NCBI GenBank assembly: GCA_013398955.1
Contig: VWPU01018980.1
Location: 1-64,000 of the forward strand
DNA from: Callaeas wilsoni
Taxonomy: Eukaryota > Chordata > Aves > Passeriformes > Callaeidae
Direction: 5' to 3'
DNA: 64,000 nucleotides
Below the pieces are notes generated by a model. It ran no database searches. It saw only the letters and a list, made by a program, of their open reading frames with translations, and had not been told where the DNA came from. The position numbers were made by a program, and so were the translations under genes. This document shows positions 45,401 through 58,606 of the stretch, piece after piece (the first letter of the stretch is position 1; each line of letters begins with the position of its first letter).

Positions 45401-46720
45401 GAAGGCTGATCTGAGTGTTTTGATCTCAGGTTACACCACTGGGCTCACTTGGTTTTCCCTCACGACAAAAACCAGCCAAGTCCTGCTCAGTCACAACCCT
45501 TGCTCAGGATGAAAGCTGTAAAAATTGAAAGATCCCCACTAGACCTGTCCTGAATTTCAGTTTCTCTCTATCCTACATTTTTTGATAGCTTTGGCAGCCT
45601 TGTGTTCCTAATGACCTCATCTCTTCTTTCATCTTGATAAAGAGTGCACTTGCTTTCTCTCTCTCCCACTGGTGCACAGGGTAGCCCACCCACGTTTTTT
45701 GCTGCCGTGGGAGCTTTCCATGCTTCCCCCTGTCCTGGGTGCCCTGCCACAGGGCAGTGCTTGAGCATACAGCTGCTCTTCTCCAGACCTTCTCCTCGGT
45801 TGTCAGTCTCACTTAGAGCCCAACCATCCCAAAACTGAGCTCCATAATCATCTGTTCAAGTCTGTCCTCCAGTCCCTCCATTTTCTCACCTTTACATTTT
45901 GCCAGTCACCAAGACATGTGACATCTTGTCATCTGAGGAGGAGAGGAGAGTCGTGCGGTGTGTGTGATGAACGCCTCAGAGCCATCCTCTACTTGCACTG
46001 CAGGCCATGGGTGGCACACACAGGAATTTCCTTCGTAGGTGGGTGGGCATGGACACATCCCCCTCTCCATGGACTCATGAGCCTTATGTGGCAAAAGGCG
46101 GACCGTGACAGACTTGTACTCCAAGTGCTGCAGGTGACTGTCACTCTTCCAGCTGCTCCACATCCTCATGCTGAGACTTTGACCGCACATATCTTCTCAC
46201 CTCTCTCTTCCTCTGTCAGACGCCCAACCAACTCAGTCCATCTTCTCATCCTGGATCTGTCTGTGCTGTTCATTCCTGCCACCTGGAGGAGGAAACACAA
46301 TGCGGAAGGGGGTTTTCTAAAAAAATTATTCTCCCTTGCTAATCATGCCTTCAAGCAGTGCTATGTCCCAGCTCCATGGATGCCTTCTAGGACAAGTGGG
46401 TGTTCTCAGATGTGTTTTGCTGAGAATCACTCGCCGGCTCCTCTGACACCCATGTCTGAGGCCACAACCCTTGCACTCCTGGTTTTTTCATTTATTGCCC
46501 CTATTAGCAGCTGTCTGCCCTTCTTGTGTTCCATTTTGCATTGTTCTCTCCCTCGCAGCATCACCTACAGGACTTACACAGCTCTTTGTTCACTACTGCT
46601 CACCCTGCTCCAAACTCGCATTTTACTTCTAGTGCTGCAAACACGCCTTTGCTGGCATTTCTACCTGTCTTCAACAGAAAAGGCTGTCACAGGGAATTCA
46701 GAAAAAACATGAGAAATAAT
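45400..46720 (+). other. GC-richer block with a long orphan open frame (ATG at 46077, stop after 46712)
   Basis: This block is GC-richer than its surroundings and has the longest stop-free frame of the desert, 45918-46712. The first in-frame ATG is at 46077, giving about 211 residues. The product is rich in Leu, Ser, Pro, His and Cys, with scattered Trp. It shows no domain I recognise, and its stretches read like translated pyrimidine-rich DNA (for example TLALLVFSFIAPISSCLPFL). No splice sites or promoter are evident. It is probably chance in a pyrimidine-rich strand or a remnant of an unrecognised repeat. A non-coding RNA exon is also possible. Confidence 0.25.
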
Positions 46721-49700
46721 TTAATCCCAGAGTTAAATTATGTAACTGCAATAATAGACACTCCTAAAATAAGGCAAAATGCTCCACAAACAAGTATGCA
46801 GGAAAATCCTTTGTGTATGACTTTGGTTTGAACAAGTACATGCACCTTTGTGGTTTTGATAAATTTTTTAAAATTTAATTTCATAAAGAAACATAACTGG
46901 TTTTAATATAACACAATGTTGCATAAATGATGTTAAACATAATGAGTTTACTGAAGTTGCCTTAATCTGTATTTTTAAAATATGTACAAAAAATCTCTAA
47001 AGTCACCTTTTTATTATGATGAATATTTTTAAATGGAAGTTTCACACATTTCAGATAAAATAAATCATTCCCATTTCTCCCTTTCTTTTTTCTTCCTTTT
47101 TTCAGTTTGATAGTAAAATATTTGAAATACTAAGTAGACTATAAAATTTATAATAAAATTTAGGAATCTATTAAGAAATAAAAGAAAATAATTACACTTA
47201 CTATTACATTGTCTTTTAAAAATATTATCCTGTATTTCATATTCAGTATGTTCTTGAGTCTACAGTACCTTACCAACACTTCAAAGTTAATTAAATTAGA
47301 TTAAATTCTTGTTTTGTACTTTTATAATACTTCATATCTGAAAGTTCTATAAATTCCTAAAGTGCTTCACCTCAACAGCTAGGAAGGTAAGAAAGCAAAC
47401 TCCATGAATTTCTGATCTTTTGGTCTATTATTTTTGAGTTGCAATTTCCATTTTGATGAATTAGAATCACTTTTGAATTACATCTTTTTTTTCATTAAAA
47501 TCTCTTCCATTCTGAGTTCTCACATCCGTGTACTTCTGCCATCTCTGATTTTTGTGATTTTTGAACTTCCCTTCATGATAGTTTGCTGTTAAGGAATTCT
47601 GAAAGTAAAGATGCCAAAACATGAGTGCTACTTGAATGCCAACACTGACTTGATTTTTACTTTTGTTACATTTTGCATTAACTTAGCATGAGATAAGAAT
47701 TGGACACATATTATATAGAGCAGCTTATCATAAGTATGGAAAACTATAGGTTTACAAATGGTCCGGTCCTGCACGTAAGCTCTTCTGTATTCCAGGAAGG
47801 TACTTCATTAAAAATAGCAGTTCACCCAGATGGAAGGCTGATGCCAAAAGCAGACAGCAGATCACTGCAGTAAAAGAACAGGAATAAAAATATGAAACAT
47901 AAAGAAATTGTCTGTGGGAGAGAGTACATGGATTTGTGAATCAGAGGAGAGGAAAGTTTGAAGAGGGTGGGGAAGAAAGGGAGGTATCTTAATGAGGAAA
48001 GGCTAACCTGGCAGATCCCTGGTAATGAGGACTACAGGTGGAGATAAAGGCATTTCCCAGGACGAGGTGGAAGTTGATCACAGGTCCAACTCACACAGCA
48101 GCAATAACAAACACAGAAGCACCAGGCAGCTTTTGACAAAGCCAGACTCTAAAGGCCACAATCCCTAAGCTGATGAGCGAGATGCTCCGGAGGGAGAAGA
48201 AGGCAAACCTCAGGCAGGACAATCGTTAATGTTTTAATACAAAAGGAAGTTCATGTGATGAAATTATATTGACAAGAACGGTTTAACCACAGTTAAATTA
48301 CATTCCTAGTCTTACCTTTCTTCCCTTTTTCCAACAACCTTTTATTAAGATCAAACGCTGAGAAGCTAATTTGTCTGTGATTCATGCAGATCTTTTCTTC
48401 TCTGCCTCTCATTTTTATTCCCACACAGACAGGCACAATACTGCTCACAGTGATATAATTGAAAACATTGCCACTGGATTTGGTAGGAGCAGCATAACAT
48501 AGGTGGGTTACTCAGTTTCCATGGGATATTCATTGTCTTTATTCACTGCCAGTATCATGCAGGCCTGCTACAGGAGCACAAAGTACCATATGACAATTAT
48601 AGCGTTAAAGACCAGTACATTGTAATCACATCCAAATTGTCAGCCCTAGAGTACAGCAGTGCTTAAAGCAAAAACTGCTCTGCTGCAGATTAATGCTCGA
48701 AGAATAGAAGTAACTGGGTGGTTTTGTTGTACAAGAATGTATGCAATGTCCAATTTTCTATAGGAGAGCATCATCAGGAATTATCTGAATCATCATGTTC
48801 GTTCCAGGTAGGGCTTCATGCAGTTCAAATTCATATAATTCTTCTTTGAAGCTACCATGTGAATTCCATAAACTCACAAGACTACAATGCTTAGCTTTCA
48901 AAGCATTTTCATAAAAAGCTGTATAGAGTCCATTTCAAGCCATGGAAATGAATGGTTATTTTGACAGCCAAGGGAATGATGCTGAGATACTAAGAACTAC
49001 TTTCCACATCATTAAACATAGCCTTTACCCCTTGCTGGAGTAGCTGGTCAAAAAAGGGCAGGCTGCTTTTTGTCATGACAGCTTTTCAACAGTTCCTTTT
49101 GTATGCTATTAATCATGAATGTTTTTTCACCTTTCAAAAAAATTGGTTTTGTTTGCATAATGGACCAGGTGTAATTTTTGCCAAATTGGCATACTATGAT
49201 AAGCACCTGAATTACTGACGTTTATGGAATTTGAGAGTGGGTATTCTAACCTTCCAAAAACTTCAGCCAGTCCAAAATGTACTCACTTTCTCAGACAGAA
49301 TCTCACTATAACACTACTCAGCAATCAGTCAGGACTCTCTAGCACACTTCTTATTAATAAGGAAGGTCATTTTAACAGTCCTCATGAAGTATTTACTTTC
49401 AGTAGAATCACTAAAATTATCATGAGAGTTCATGAGAGATATGATTTGAACCTGGAGTTCTTTACGAAGAATGAAAATCATTCTCTGAATCTAAGCCCAT
49501 GATGTGCAAAATTCCCTTGTCTGGTCTTGTCACTATAGAGGGAGGAGTGCTGAATATCAAGACCTTTATATCCTAACATGTTTTGAAGGACTGACTGCAC
49601 TCACAAGTTGGCCTTGTCTGCACAAAATTGAAAATAGTCACGAGAGTGTATCACTATCTCCCAGTCATTTTCCATTCTATTACTACCTGTTTTCTGGAAT

Positions 49701-52700
49701 TGATTTTCCGTGTATTCGGCTTAGGAAAACCCCAGGACAGGATAGGTGCTCCAGGATAAATCTGTGCATGCTTTGCTCCACTTGTAAGTGACCTGGTCAG
49801 AGTGACCTGCTCCCTGAACAGGCACTTGGACCTACACTAGGACTTCAGGGGCAACCGGAGCTAAGACTGAAACTTCACCATGTACATCTATAACAGAGAT
49901 GGAGTATGAAGAAATAATTTGACAGCAAACTTTGGCTTACCATTCAAGTCCTTAGAGTTTTTTTTCTTTGGAGGAAACAGCATGTTTGTCTGTAGAGCTC
50001 GGCACTGAGTAGCAATGATAAGGAATGCAATAGCAACCCAAGGCCCAGTCAGTGTGCAAGCTGCACTCTGTGCTCAGAAAAACAATTGTATTATGGAAGC
50101 ACTGGCATGAAACAAATTAATTTTTCTGTATTTATTAATATAGGAACTTGGTTGCTAAAAAGAAATCTCAGAGGATGATAAATAGGTTGTCTTTTTATTA
50201 TTATTATTGAGTATGGTACAGTTACGATTGTAGGCTTAGAAGATGAACATAGGATATCTGAATTCCATTAATTTCCTGGCTATTGTTATGGCACAAATAA
50301 ACAGAATTTTTTACACCAGGGAACACACTTGACAGAAGGGTCAAATCCACCAGGATATGTAGGTACTGATTAAGAAGATATTGTAAAAGCTGTTCGTCTA
50401 CACTCAGGCTGGAAAAAAAAAAAACCCTAATGAAAAGAACATTTAGTACCATTTTAAACATTAACTTTAAAAGGTGCCAGAAAGTACTGGTGTTCTTGAG
50501 GAATATAAAATAAAGGCTTACTGTTTTAAGGAGTTTGAGATTTATTCTACATCTGCAGAAATTCACAATTTTCTCATGGGGAAGATATTTTTCTTTTAAA
50601 AAAAATGGATGAAATTTAAACTGACAATATTTCAGTTCAGAATTTTCATCAAGAACATTCTATGGAGAATTACGTTATATAAGATTGTAGGAGCATAACC
50701 ATAATTATCAAAAGTATACAGGCTAGAACTATATTTTTCACGCAGCTACACTCCTGGCAGAGGTTCTAAATGCTTCAGCTCCAAAATTCATTTCTATTTA
50801 AAGGCAAATTACTTATTTATAGTATTTTTAACGATGATAAGCATGCACTAAGTGGAAACAAAACAAAAATACTGAAATTCTTACTTACGAAATAAGTATT
50901 CAGATAGCCAGGACAGAAACGTCATCCAGCCATGTGCTGATCCTCTGAAATGAAGCGCAAACTGCTATTGTCTTCTGGTACAACTACTCTGTCACAATCT
51001 GACTGAGTAACACTTGCTGACAGGTTTACCCTCACAGACAGTGCCTCAGTGGTGTGCTGTGTCCATGTGCATCCTTGGCCTCCTAGTAGAAAATGGTAGC
51101 TGGTGATCTTTGCAAGGATGCTTGGCCGCAGGGGTGCTGGGGCTGCCGGCTGCACCTTGGAGTGACAGCACTAAATTCAAGTTGGCAGAATGCAACTGGA
51201 TATATTTGATAATAAATCATTTAGATGGTTCTTTAGAATTTTTATGCAAATGAAATCCCATCAAGATTTATGGAACCATCTAGATGTAAAAGCCCCTAAT
51301 ATTTTCGATCAGGAGCTGCAAGCCTCAGCAGGTAGTGACCAGTTTTGTGAACCATCCCTCTGTCAGTAAAACGTGAAGGGTGGGAATGCTAACATTTTCC
51401 TCTTGCCTGCCACCATAATCCGTTCACAAGCACAATGCTAGCAAGGTCATAGCTCCCTCAGCCCAGTCCCAAGTCTGTCCTGCCTTTTTCTACAATATAA
51501 CTAGAATAGTTCCCTTCCATCTATATGCTGAAAAGTGGGGTGAAAAGAACAGGGAAAAACAGAGAGATGCTCAAAATATTCCTTTCCTTTTTTTTCCTGG
51601 TGACATAGACAAATGAAATATTTGAGGCAAATGAAAACCCTCTTGACTGGCAACTTTTAAAACTGCTGATGATATGCACAGCAGGATAAACAGTTGCCTG
51701 ATTATGCACAGTATACATTGCAAGGCTTCTTACTCAAAGAAAGTAGATTAATATCATAAAACATCTCCCACTCAAATACAGATTATAATTCATGCTGTGT
51801 ATGACATGCGTATTAGTGGCATATCAGTGAAATATAGAAATCAGAATGTGTTTATTTATTCAAATCTAAAAGAACCCCACTACTTTATTAGTAATTACAA
51901 AGACATCACATGACAAAACAAAACTGCATGCATGTCTTTCATTTATATTTTAAGTGATAGAGGAGCACAGTCTAAGTGTATATTCGATATCTTTGAATAC
52001 ACAGCTTATCCAGACAAGCAATAATAAAGGATAATATGTTCTGACTTTTACACAGTACTATGTCTGATTGACCTGGAAGACGTATTTCATTTGTCACAGA
52101 AGATTATGAAAATATCCTATACAGCTTTACATTAGGAAATAATTTTTGAGTTATACCTTTGAATTCACTAAAAATCATGTCTTTCTATGAAATTCCATGA
52201 GGAGGTAAAATATCCCATATCTTTGTAATTAACCCATAATTTTAAAGCAATTTTAATGTACATCAACTGTAGTTTTATGAATGCAAATGAATTTTTCCAT
52301 CTAGTTCCATAGCCTTACTTAGATCCAGTACCAATAATTACATACTGATTTTTTTCAGACAGAGAAAGTAGCTGTGGCACAGAAAATATTGTGCCATGAT
52401 CAATCAGAGATTTTCTGAAAGGTCTTTCAGAGTTTCCTATATTAATTAAAAAGAGATAAATGTATCACCTTTCAGCACTTGGGGAACGGCTGTGTTTCCT
52501 TAACACAGATTGACAAATCTTGTGGAAAAGGGACAAATCTAGGAGCGAAACTTCAGCTCTCCACAAAAAAAAATTTGATTTGTAACTGAAATTTCAGGTG
52601 CAGCTGAAGTAATTCATTCTGATCAGAAAACTTCCTGTGAAGAATATGAAAGCAGCTGCTTTGCAGGATTGATCAAGTAACAGTGTACCTTCAATTTTAG

Positions 52701-54955
52701 ATTTAAGAGACAGAAGGAATTAAACTGATGGTGCATTTACTTTAGCTTTTATCCAACTCTTTCCTTCTTCTTAGAGTTTTTTTCTCCTTGAGTCCTCTTT
52801 TTGACTTTCAATACATCATTTGTAATCACACAAGGTCTTCTGAGAGACCTTTTCACCTAATGTACTTCATTCCAAATCTTCATCTACAGTAGCCTTATAT
52901 GTACCTCTAGCAGTCTGTACTTTCCAGTAATATTCCTCAAACTCTCTAGACAGTATAAATGAAACTAAATCAATTTCAGATAAACCTTGATTCTCATTAA
53001 GCTGTAAGGTGCATATTCTCTACAAGAGGTGTTTGGGAAACCCTCTCCTTTCTCCCAGTATTTCAATTTTATTATTCTGGCCAGCAAATGAAAACTTCCA
53101 TTCATCCACCAGATCCTCTTTCTATTAAAATCATGTTGATACCAGAGCTAGTTTGGACCTAGTGAATTATAACAAATCATGATATGTTCCTATTGCAACA
53201 TTCTCTAAAGTGGTTATAAATCCCACACAAAGAAAATGTTTTCTCCATGAGTCCTTTTGTTTCAGAGTAATTTCTAATAGAGCCTTATTTCAATTCCATG
53301 GAAACCGAGAAGCCTCTTTTATTCTTGAAGATTAAAACTTCAAGTTATTTTTGTTTTTTCCTTGTTTTTGCTAATAGTAAGCCAAGTTTTGCTACCCTTT
53401 CTTATACTGAGCTCCTTCTCTCTATAAAGCTGTCTTGCACTGACTCATGGATCTTTCTACCTCTGACGTGCCGACAGTAAGGAAAACCTTCCCAGAAGAT
53501 TAAGCTATCTTCTTAATACATCAAAACTCACACAGCAGGAAAGAGAGGGAATAAAGATAATTTTATATCGTTAGATCTATCTGTAAATTGTAACAAGAGT
53601 TTGAGATAAAAAAGACTTGAATTAACAGGAATGAACTGTGTAAAAGAAATTCTGATGATTTTATTACTAACGAAAGGATTTGCAAGCATGGGAATCATGC
53701 AACATGCTGCAGAAAGAGGATGAGATTCTGTGCTAACCTCAAATGCACTTCTTTTCAATGAGTTTATAGAGCATCACACTTCAAAATGTGTCATTTCTGT
53801 CTAAAACAAATCACTACTAGATTGCAAACTTGAGGAAGTTGTAAATATTTATTTTTTATTATGCAGAAGAGTATTTAGCATGAGACTTTATAGAGTGATA
53901 AGAATGTAGGCAGGTATATCCAAGGAGAAAAAATACACAAATGAATTCTTGGGTTTATTTATTTATGTATTTAGGTATTTATGTATTTATTGATTGATTT
54001 TATTGCTTTTTGGCTGTCAATTGTTACAGTATTACTCAATCAAGGAAGATAGCACTTTTTAACTACACTCCATGAACTGCCAGATGACAAGATGGACTAA
54101 ATACATTCTCATGGAAACCAAAACCACTTAACTTTTCATTGTATTCAGATCACTAATCTGACTGACAAAATAAAGGGCTACATTAAGAAAGTGATTGGTA
54201 TCTGCAGACAGACAAGAAACACCAAAATTATGAGTAAGCCAGAAAATGTTGAGGTCAGCACCAGCACTGATGCTCATTAACTATGTTATAATCCAGCATG
54301 CATTTAAAATTTGTATTTTTTTAGAAGTTCAATCAAAAAAATGTAAAAGACAAATTTGTCTTGTAAAAAATCTTAATATCAGTTTGACCCAAATGACATC
54401 TTTGTTCAAGCTCATATTTAGATATACTACAGAATAAGCTGATACCTACTTTGAACTCTTTAAGATTTGTTACAACTGAACTGAAAGTTCTCATCATTGG
54501 GGGATGGTAAATATAAGGTTACACACAGACATCAGCTCATATCTACCAGCACTACCATGTGGCAGTCCAGAACATTACCTGCTTAGGAATAACATTTATC
54601 ACCTTCTCAAAGTTTATTTGTGAAACTTTCTGCCAATGAAGAAGACTTGGGTGATTTCTAGAGAAAATAAATAATTTTTTTTGTGCAGAGAGAAGTATTG
54701 TAAATTCATTTTTACATTATTTATTCCGACCTGTTGAAAACAATTTTCTATACACAAAATAATCAGTGGGCAATGTTAACATTGAAGTTTCTCAAAGCAG
54801 ATACCAAATGCTCGCCTATAGTCTTCCGCATACAGTGTGAGAACTGGTACAATTAATTCTTATATCATTCCAATACAGAAAAATACTTCCCTCTAACATC
54901 TTAGAGATACTCAGCTGCTGTTTTCTTCCAATATAAAAGACTCAAAATACTAGAA
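46721..54955. other. AT-rich intergenic stretch; no gene recognised
   Basis: Open frames are short. Positions 46,850-47,350 are especially AT-rich. A short TTA repeat lies at 50195-50207, and an imperfect TTTA/TATT repeat at 53953-54003. A GC-richer piece at 50,920-51,170 has a 77-residue minus-strand frame followed near 50,880 by a good minus-strand donor (CGTAAGTAAG when reverse-complemented). This is too little to call an exon. Confidence 0.55.
53953..54003. repeat. Imperfect tetranucleotide repeat (TTTA/TATT)
   Basis: Repeated TTTATTTATTTATGTATTTA-type words run for about 50 bases with point changes. It is an ordinary degenerate microsatellite. Confidence 0.85.
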
Positions 54956-54959
54956 GTTA

Positions 54960-55455
54960 TATTGGGTTTACTTGTTCTGGTGTTGACAGGGGAGGAGGGT
55001 GGAGGAGAACAGCAGAAGTGGGTTTGGGAAAGAGAGACAAGTGGCTTACCCCAAGTCAGACAGAGCCAGTTCCAGGCATCTCCAAGACAGGCCCACTGCT
55101 GGCCAAAGCTGAGCCCATCAATAACACTGGCAGCACCTCTGGGATAACATATTTAAGAAAGAAGAAAATTGCTATGTCGCAGTTGTGAGAGAGAGGAGTG
55201 AGAAAATGCAAGAGAAACAACCCTGCAGGCACCAAGGTCAGTGAAGAAGGAGATGCTCCAGGTGCCAGAGCAGAGATTCCCCTGTGGCCCATGGAGAAGA
55301 CTGTGGTGATGCAGGTTGTCTCCCTGCAGCCCATGGAAGACAACAGTGCAGCTGATATCCCCACTGCAGCCTGTGGAGGACCCTACCTTGCAGCAGACAG
55401 ATACTCCCTAAAGGAAAATGCAGCCCATGGAGAGAACCCCACACAAAAGTAGGAA
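54960..55455 (+). mobile_element. GC-rich dispersed avian repeat, probably LTR-derived (old)
   Basis: The block stands out from the AT-rich surroundings. It contains phrases I associate with a common avian interspersed repeat: CAAGACAGGCCCACTGCTGG, GGCCAAAGCTGAGCCCATCA, GGGATAACATATTTAAGAAA, AACCCTGCAGGCACCAAGGT and GCCAGAGCAGAGATTCCCCT. Its right part is made of degenerate units around CTGCAGCCCATGG. The cores end at about 55294, 55336, 55376 and 55430, a spacing of 40-54 bases. An 84-residue stop-free frame (55198-55452) is a by-product of these units. I believe the family is endogenous-retrovirus related, but I cannot name it from sequence alone. Confidence 0.55.
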
Positions 55456-58020
55456 AAAAATGTGAAAACTTTTCAAAATAGAGATATTCTGTTGGATCAT
55501 GGGACAAAGTTAAAACAAGCTAGTTGAAAGGTAGGGTGATAACAGTTCAGCTTTCAAAGTAGTTGCCGTGAGGAAAGACACTCAAAAGGAATTATTTAGA
55601 AACCCGAATGGACACTAGCCCATGCCAGGAGGAGCAGTACTGTAAAGAAAGCAGTAGGTGCTGACATGTGAATTTGCTTGTATCTATTTAACCATGTATA
55701 ACCCATAACACTGAAGCGCTGAGAAAATCTGAGTTTAAGCTACAAGCAAAACTAAAGGAATCAGCTTGAAGTTTAATGTCTCAATAATTCTGGTGCCACT
55801 CTTTTCAGTCTGTTGACTTGCATGCCAAACATGGACCTGGAAACAAGTAGGACTACCCTATATAATGCCATAGTTCTAAAATTAACTGGTCTAGGTTAAG
55901 ACAGTCATAGATGTTCTGGAAAGTCTCCAACATAGAGAGACGGGCAACCCTTGAATGAAACTCAGCTCCTCTATGTTGGGCCCTTGAGTGTAGGATGTGA
56001 TGGGTCACCAACTGAAAGTGTCTGTCTCTCTTCATTAACTACTGATGGCAAACAACTAGATAAGGTTTCATACCTTCCAATTAAAGAAATTTATTTAGAT
56101 GAGGTGAATCCTAGACTGAAATGCAATATTTTGGGATTGCTGAGACTTGGAGAACTTGAAAAAGCAGCAGTTTCCCATGTGTGAGCCATAGTCCTTTCTG
56201 ACTGAGTCCAGTGAGCAAAGAGTACATTACCTACACTATAAACTATAAGATGTTATCATAATGGTGGTAATGTTTTCTTATTTGTCTTCCAATTGTATTG
56301 TACAAAAATATATTTGAGAGCAGGCAAAGTTTCTTCCGCCTCCTACTTGTTCAAAATTGTTTTGACATAGAGAAACTCCCTATACCAGCATGGGAAAAAT
56401 TATATGAAGTATCTATTCCGATTTTAGAGTGCCAGAAAGAGATGACAGCCCTGACATGGATCCATCACATAACTGAGTCATGGTCTTGTGAAAACCAAAT
56501 ACAAAGTAACATGAATATCAGAGGTGCATTTTACATGTTTGCTTATCAGATTATATAGATGTCTATTATCAGCCCTAAAGAACACACTAAATCATTCCTT
56601 CACACACTCCACTGTTTTAAAGGATGCAGAATTACTACATTGAGTAATTAATCTGAGTGTGGGCTCAGATTGTTATTATTCTATGAAATTTTGGATCATT
56701 ATTATTAATTATCTTTAAAAAGCTGCTTTCTTATTGTGATAGAGTGAATCATATGTCCAAGTGGTTTAAATTTGACAGAGATTCAGAAGAACTAAGGCAG
56801 TAGATGTGGAAAATCTGAAGTGCACATATGCAGTGGGTATATGAAAGTCCCTGAAACCAAATCTCCCACGTCTGCTTTTTTTCTTTAAACTCTCAAGCAT
56901 GTTTATGGAACTGAACCTTTTTGATCTTTACAGCTATTTTTCCTAGAAGTTGATTCCTGGAAAGACCACAGTCTCCCAATTATAATTAGTCTCTGGTGTA
57001 CCAAAGCCTGAATTAGCAAGTTCCAGCTCAAGGGAAAGAAAATGTAGGAGCAAAATATCCTAATTGTTAGTCTTTATGTAAGAAAATCAGCAAGTCGCAT
57101 TTGATGTTTCTTTCCAGATTGCTGCCTTTTCCCTGCGGAGACATGAAACAGGACATTCACTTAAACAGATGGTTGTTGCCTCTGAATTATTTAACAGCTA
57201 AATCAATGAGAAGCTTCTGCTGCCATGAGGGGAAAGAGTGTGCTGGAAGCATTCCTTCTCCTCCACCTTCTCCTGTTAGAAGTGGCCAGGAAAAGAGTCT
57301 GCTATTGGCAGCATAAAAGCCTGAAGGAGTGGAAGCGGAGGATGCAAAAGTGAAACCTGGATTCTATAGCTATCAAAGGAGAGCTTTCTTACTTAAGAAA
57401 TGTCTTTATCCTATTCAAATGGTATTGCATCCAGTTTAGTGCACATCTATAGTTACTAGATGGGTTTAATGGAAGAGGGGGATTTTAAAAAATCAAAACA
57501 AACAACAAGACAACAGCAAAAACAACAACAAAAAAAACCCCCAAAAACCTAAACCCTCCCAAACTCCCACAAGACAAAAAGGCTATGTAGCCTGTACTGT
57601 ATAGTCTTATAGGTTTGCATTGTACATAAGATATACTTAGATCTCATTTTTAAAACACTGTGAGACCATAGGCTAATTCCTTAGAGCTGTGCACTCAACT
57701 CTGGCAATATCTCAGGAAGAACACTAGGGCTGAATTTGCCCATGTTTTTTGAGATGCAAGTGTATAATCCACTGCAATGCCTAATTGTGATAGTCCTACT
57801 ATCACAAGAGGGAACCGTCCTTGCTGACAGTGCAATCAGACTTATAAAAGCCTAATATTTCTTTGAAAAATGGAATCCTCAGGCAAAATTTGTGCTCAGG
57901 ATGTGCAGTGTCCCTCAACTTCAAATTTCCAGGCTTCTAATTTTGAAAATATACATAAAGCTTTTAACAAAGAGACTCAGAGAGACAGGAGCTTCTTCTC
58001 AGCCCTCCAAATGTGTTTTA
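55456..58020. other. AT-rich intergenic stretch; no gene recognised
   Basis: Only short unconserved frames are present. The visible structure is an A/C-rich tract with no T at 57494-57549, listed separately. Confidence 0.55.
57485..57575. repeat. A/C-rich low-complexity tract, CAA-type, with a T-free core
   Basis: From 57494 to 57549 there is no T at all and only two G. The sequence is mostly CAA and CAAA words followed by short C runs. It is probably a degenerate (CAA)n repeat. Confidence 0.8.
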
Positions 58021-58024
58021 TTGG

Positions 58025-58345
58025 TCGAAGCCACGAATTGGAGCCGAGAGTGATGATCACAGCTGGTAGTGAAGGAAAAGGCTACCTCTTCAGGTTCAGA
58101 TCCCGCCTGTCACAGCTGGCCAGCTGCGGCCCGGCGGGTCGAGCCGAGGCATGAGGAGCTGTCCGTGGTGCTGAATATCCTCGGCCTTCCCCGCGGTATC
58201 CGGGACTGCCATTCCACCCCGGGCTCCAGGGCACCCCAAAAATCAGAGTCCTCGCTCACGCCCCTCCGCGGCGCTGAGCAATTTACACCGCAGGGCGAGG
58301 GGCTGGAATGGGCAGCACGGTATGAGGCAAGCGAGTTAGTTTTGC
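58025..58345. promoter_or_regulatory. Isolated CpG-rich patch, candidate promoter or enhancer
   Basis: About two dozen CpG dinucleotides occur in roughly 320 bases, with words such as GCGGCCCGGCGGGTCGAGCC and CCCCTCCGCGGCGCTGAG. The 39 kb before it and the 5.5 kb after it are CpG-poor. Retained CpGs in an AT-rich desert usually mean an unmethylated regulatory element. A TATA-like TATATATTTA follows at 58451-58460, and a splice-donor-like AG|GTAAAT is at 58601-58606. Together these allow a short first exon of about 58,480-58,602 on the plus strand. No coding sequence is recognised in the patch, and a fragment of a GC-rich repeat is the main alternative. Confidence 0.45.
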
Positions 58346-58606
58346 TTAGCCTGCAATCAATCCTTATTTCTTTTTTTGCCTTAAGCAAACCACCCAAGCA
58401 TCCATCAGCCACCGGACTGAGTGCTGAGCCAAGCAGGCTGTGCACAGCGCTATATATTTAATAGTCCACAGGGTATATTTAAAAAAAAAAAAGAGTCAAG
58501 AACGACTGTGTGGTCACCACCTGTGAGGGGGAAAAAAATAAAATTCTGCAGCTGTTTGTGCCTTTTGAACTCAAAAGCCACCTGGACAGAGACCTGACAG
58601 AGGTAA

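Noticed and set aside
50890..51160. Possible minus-strand exon (77-residue frame plus a good donor)
   Set aside because: The frame stops before the donor, and no acceptor or protein similarity is evident.
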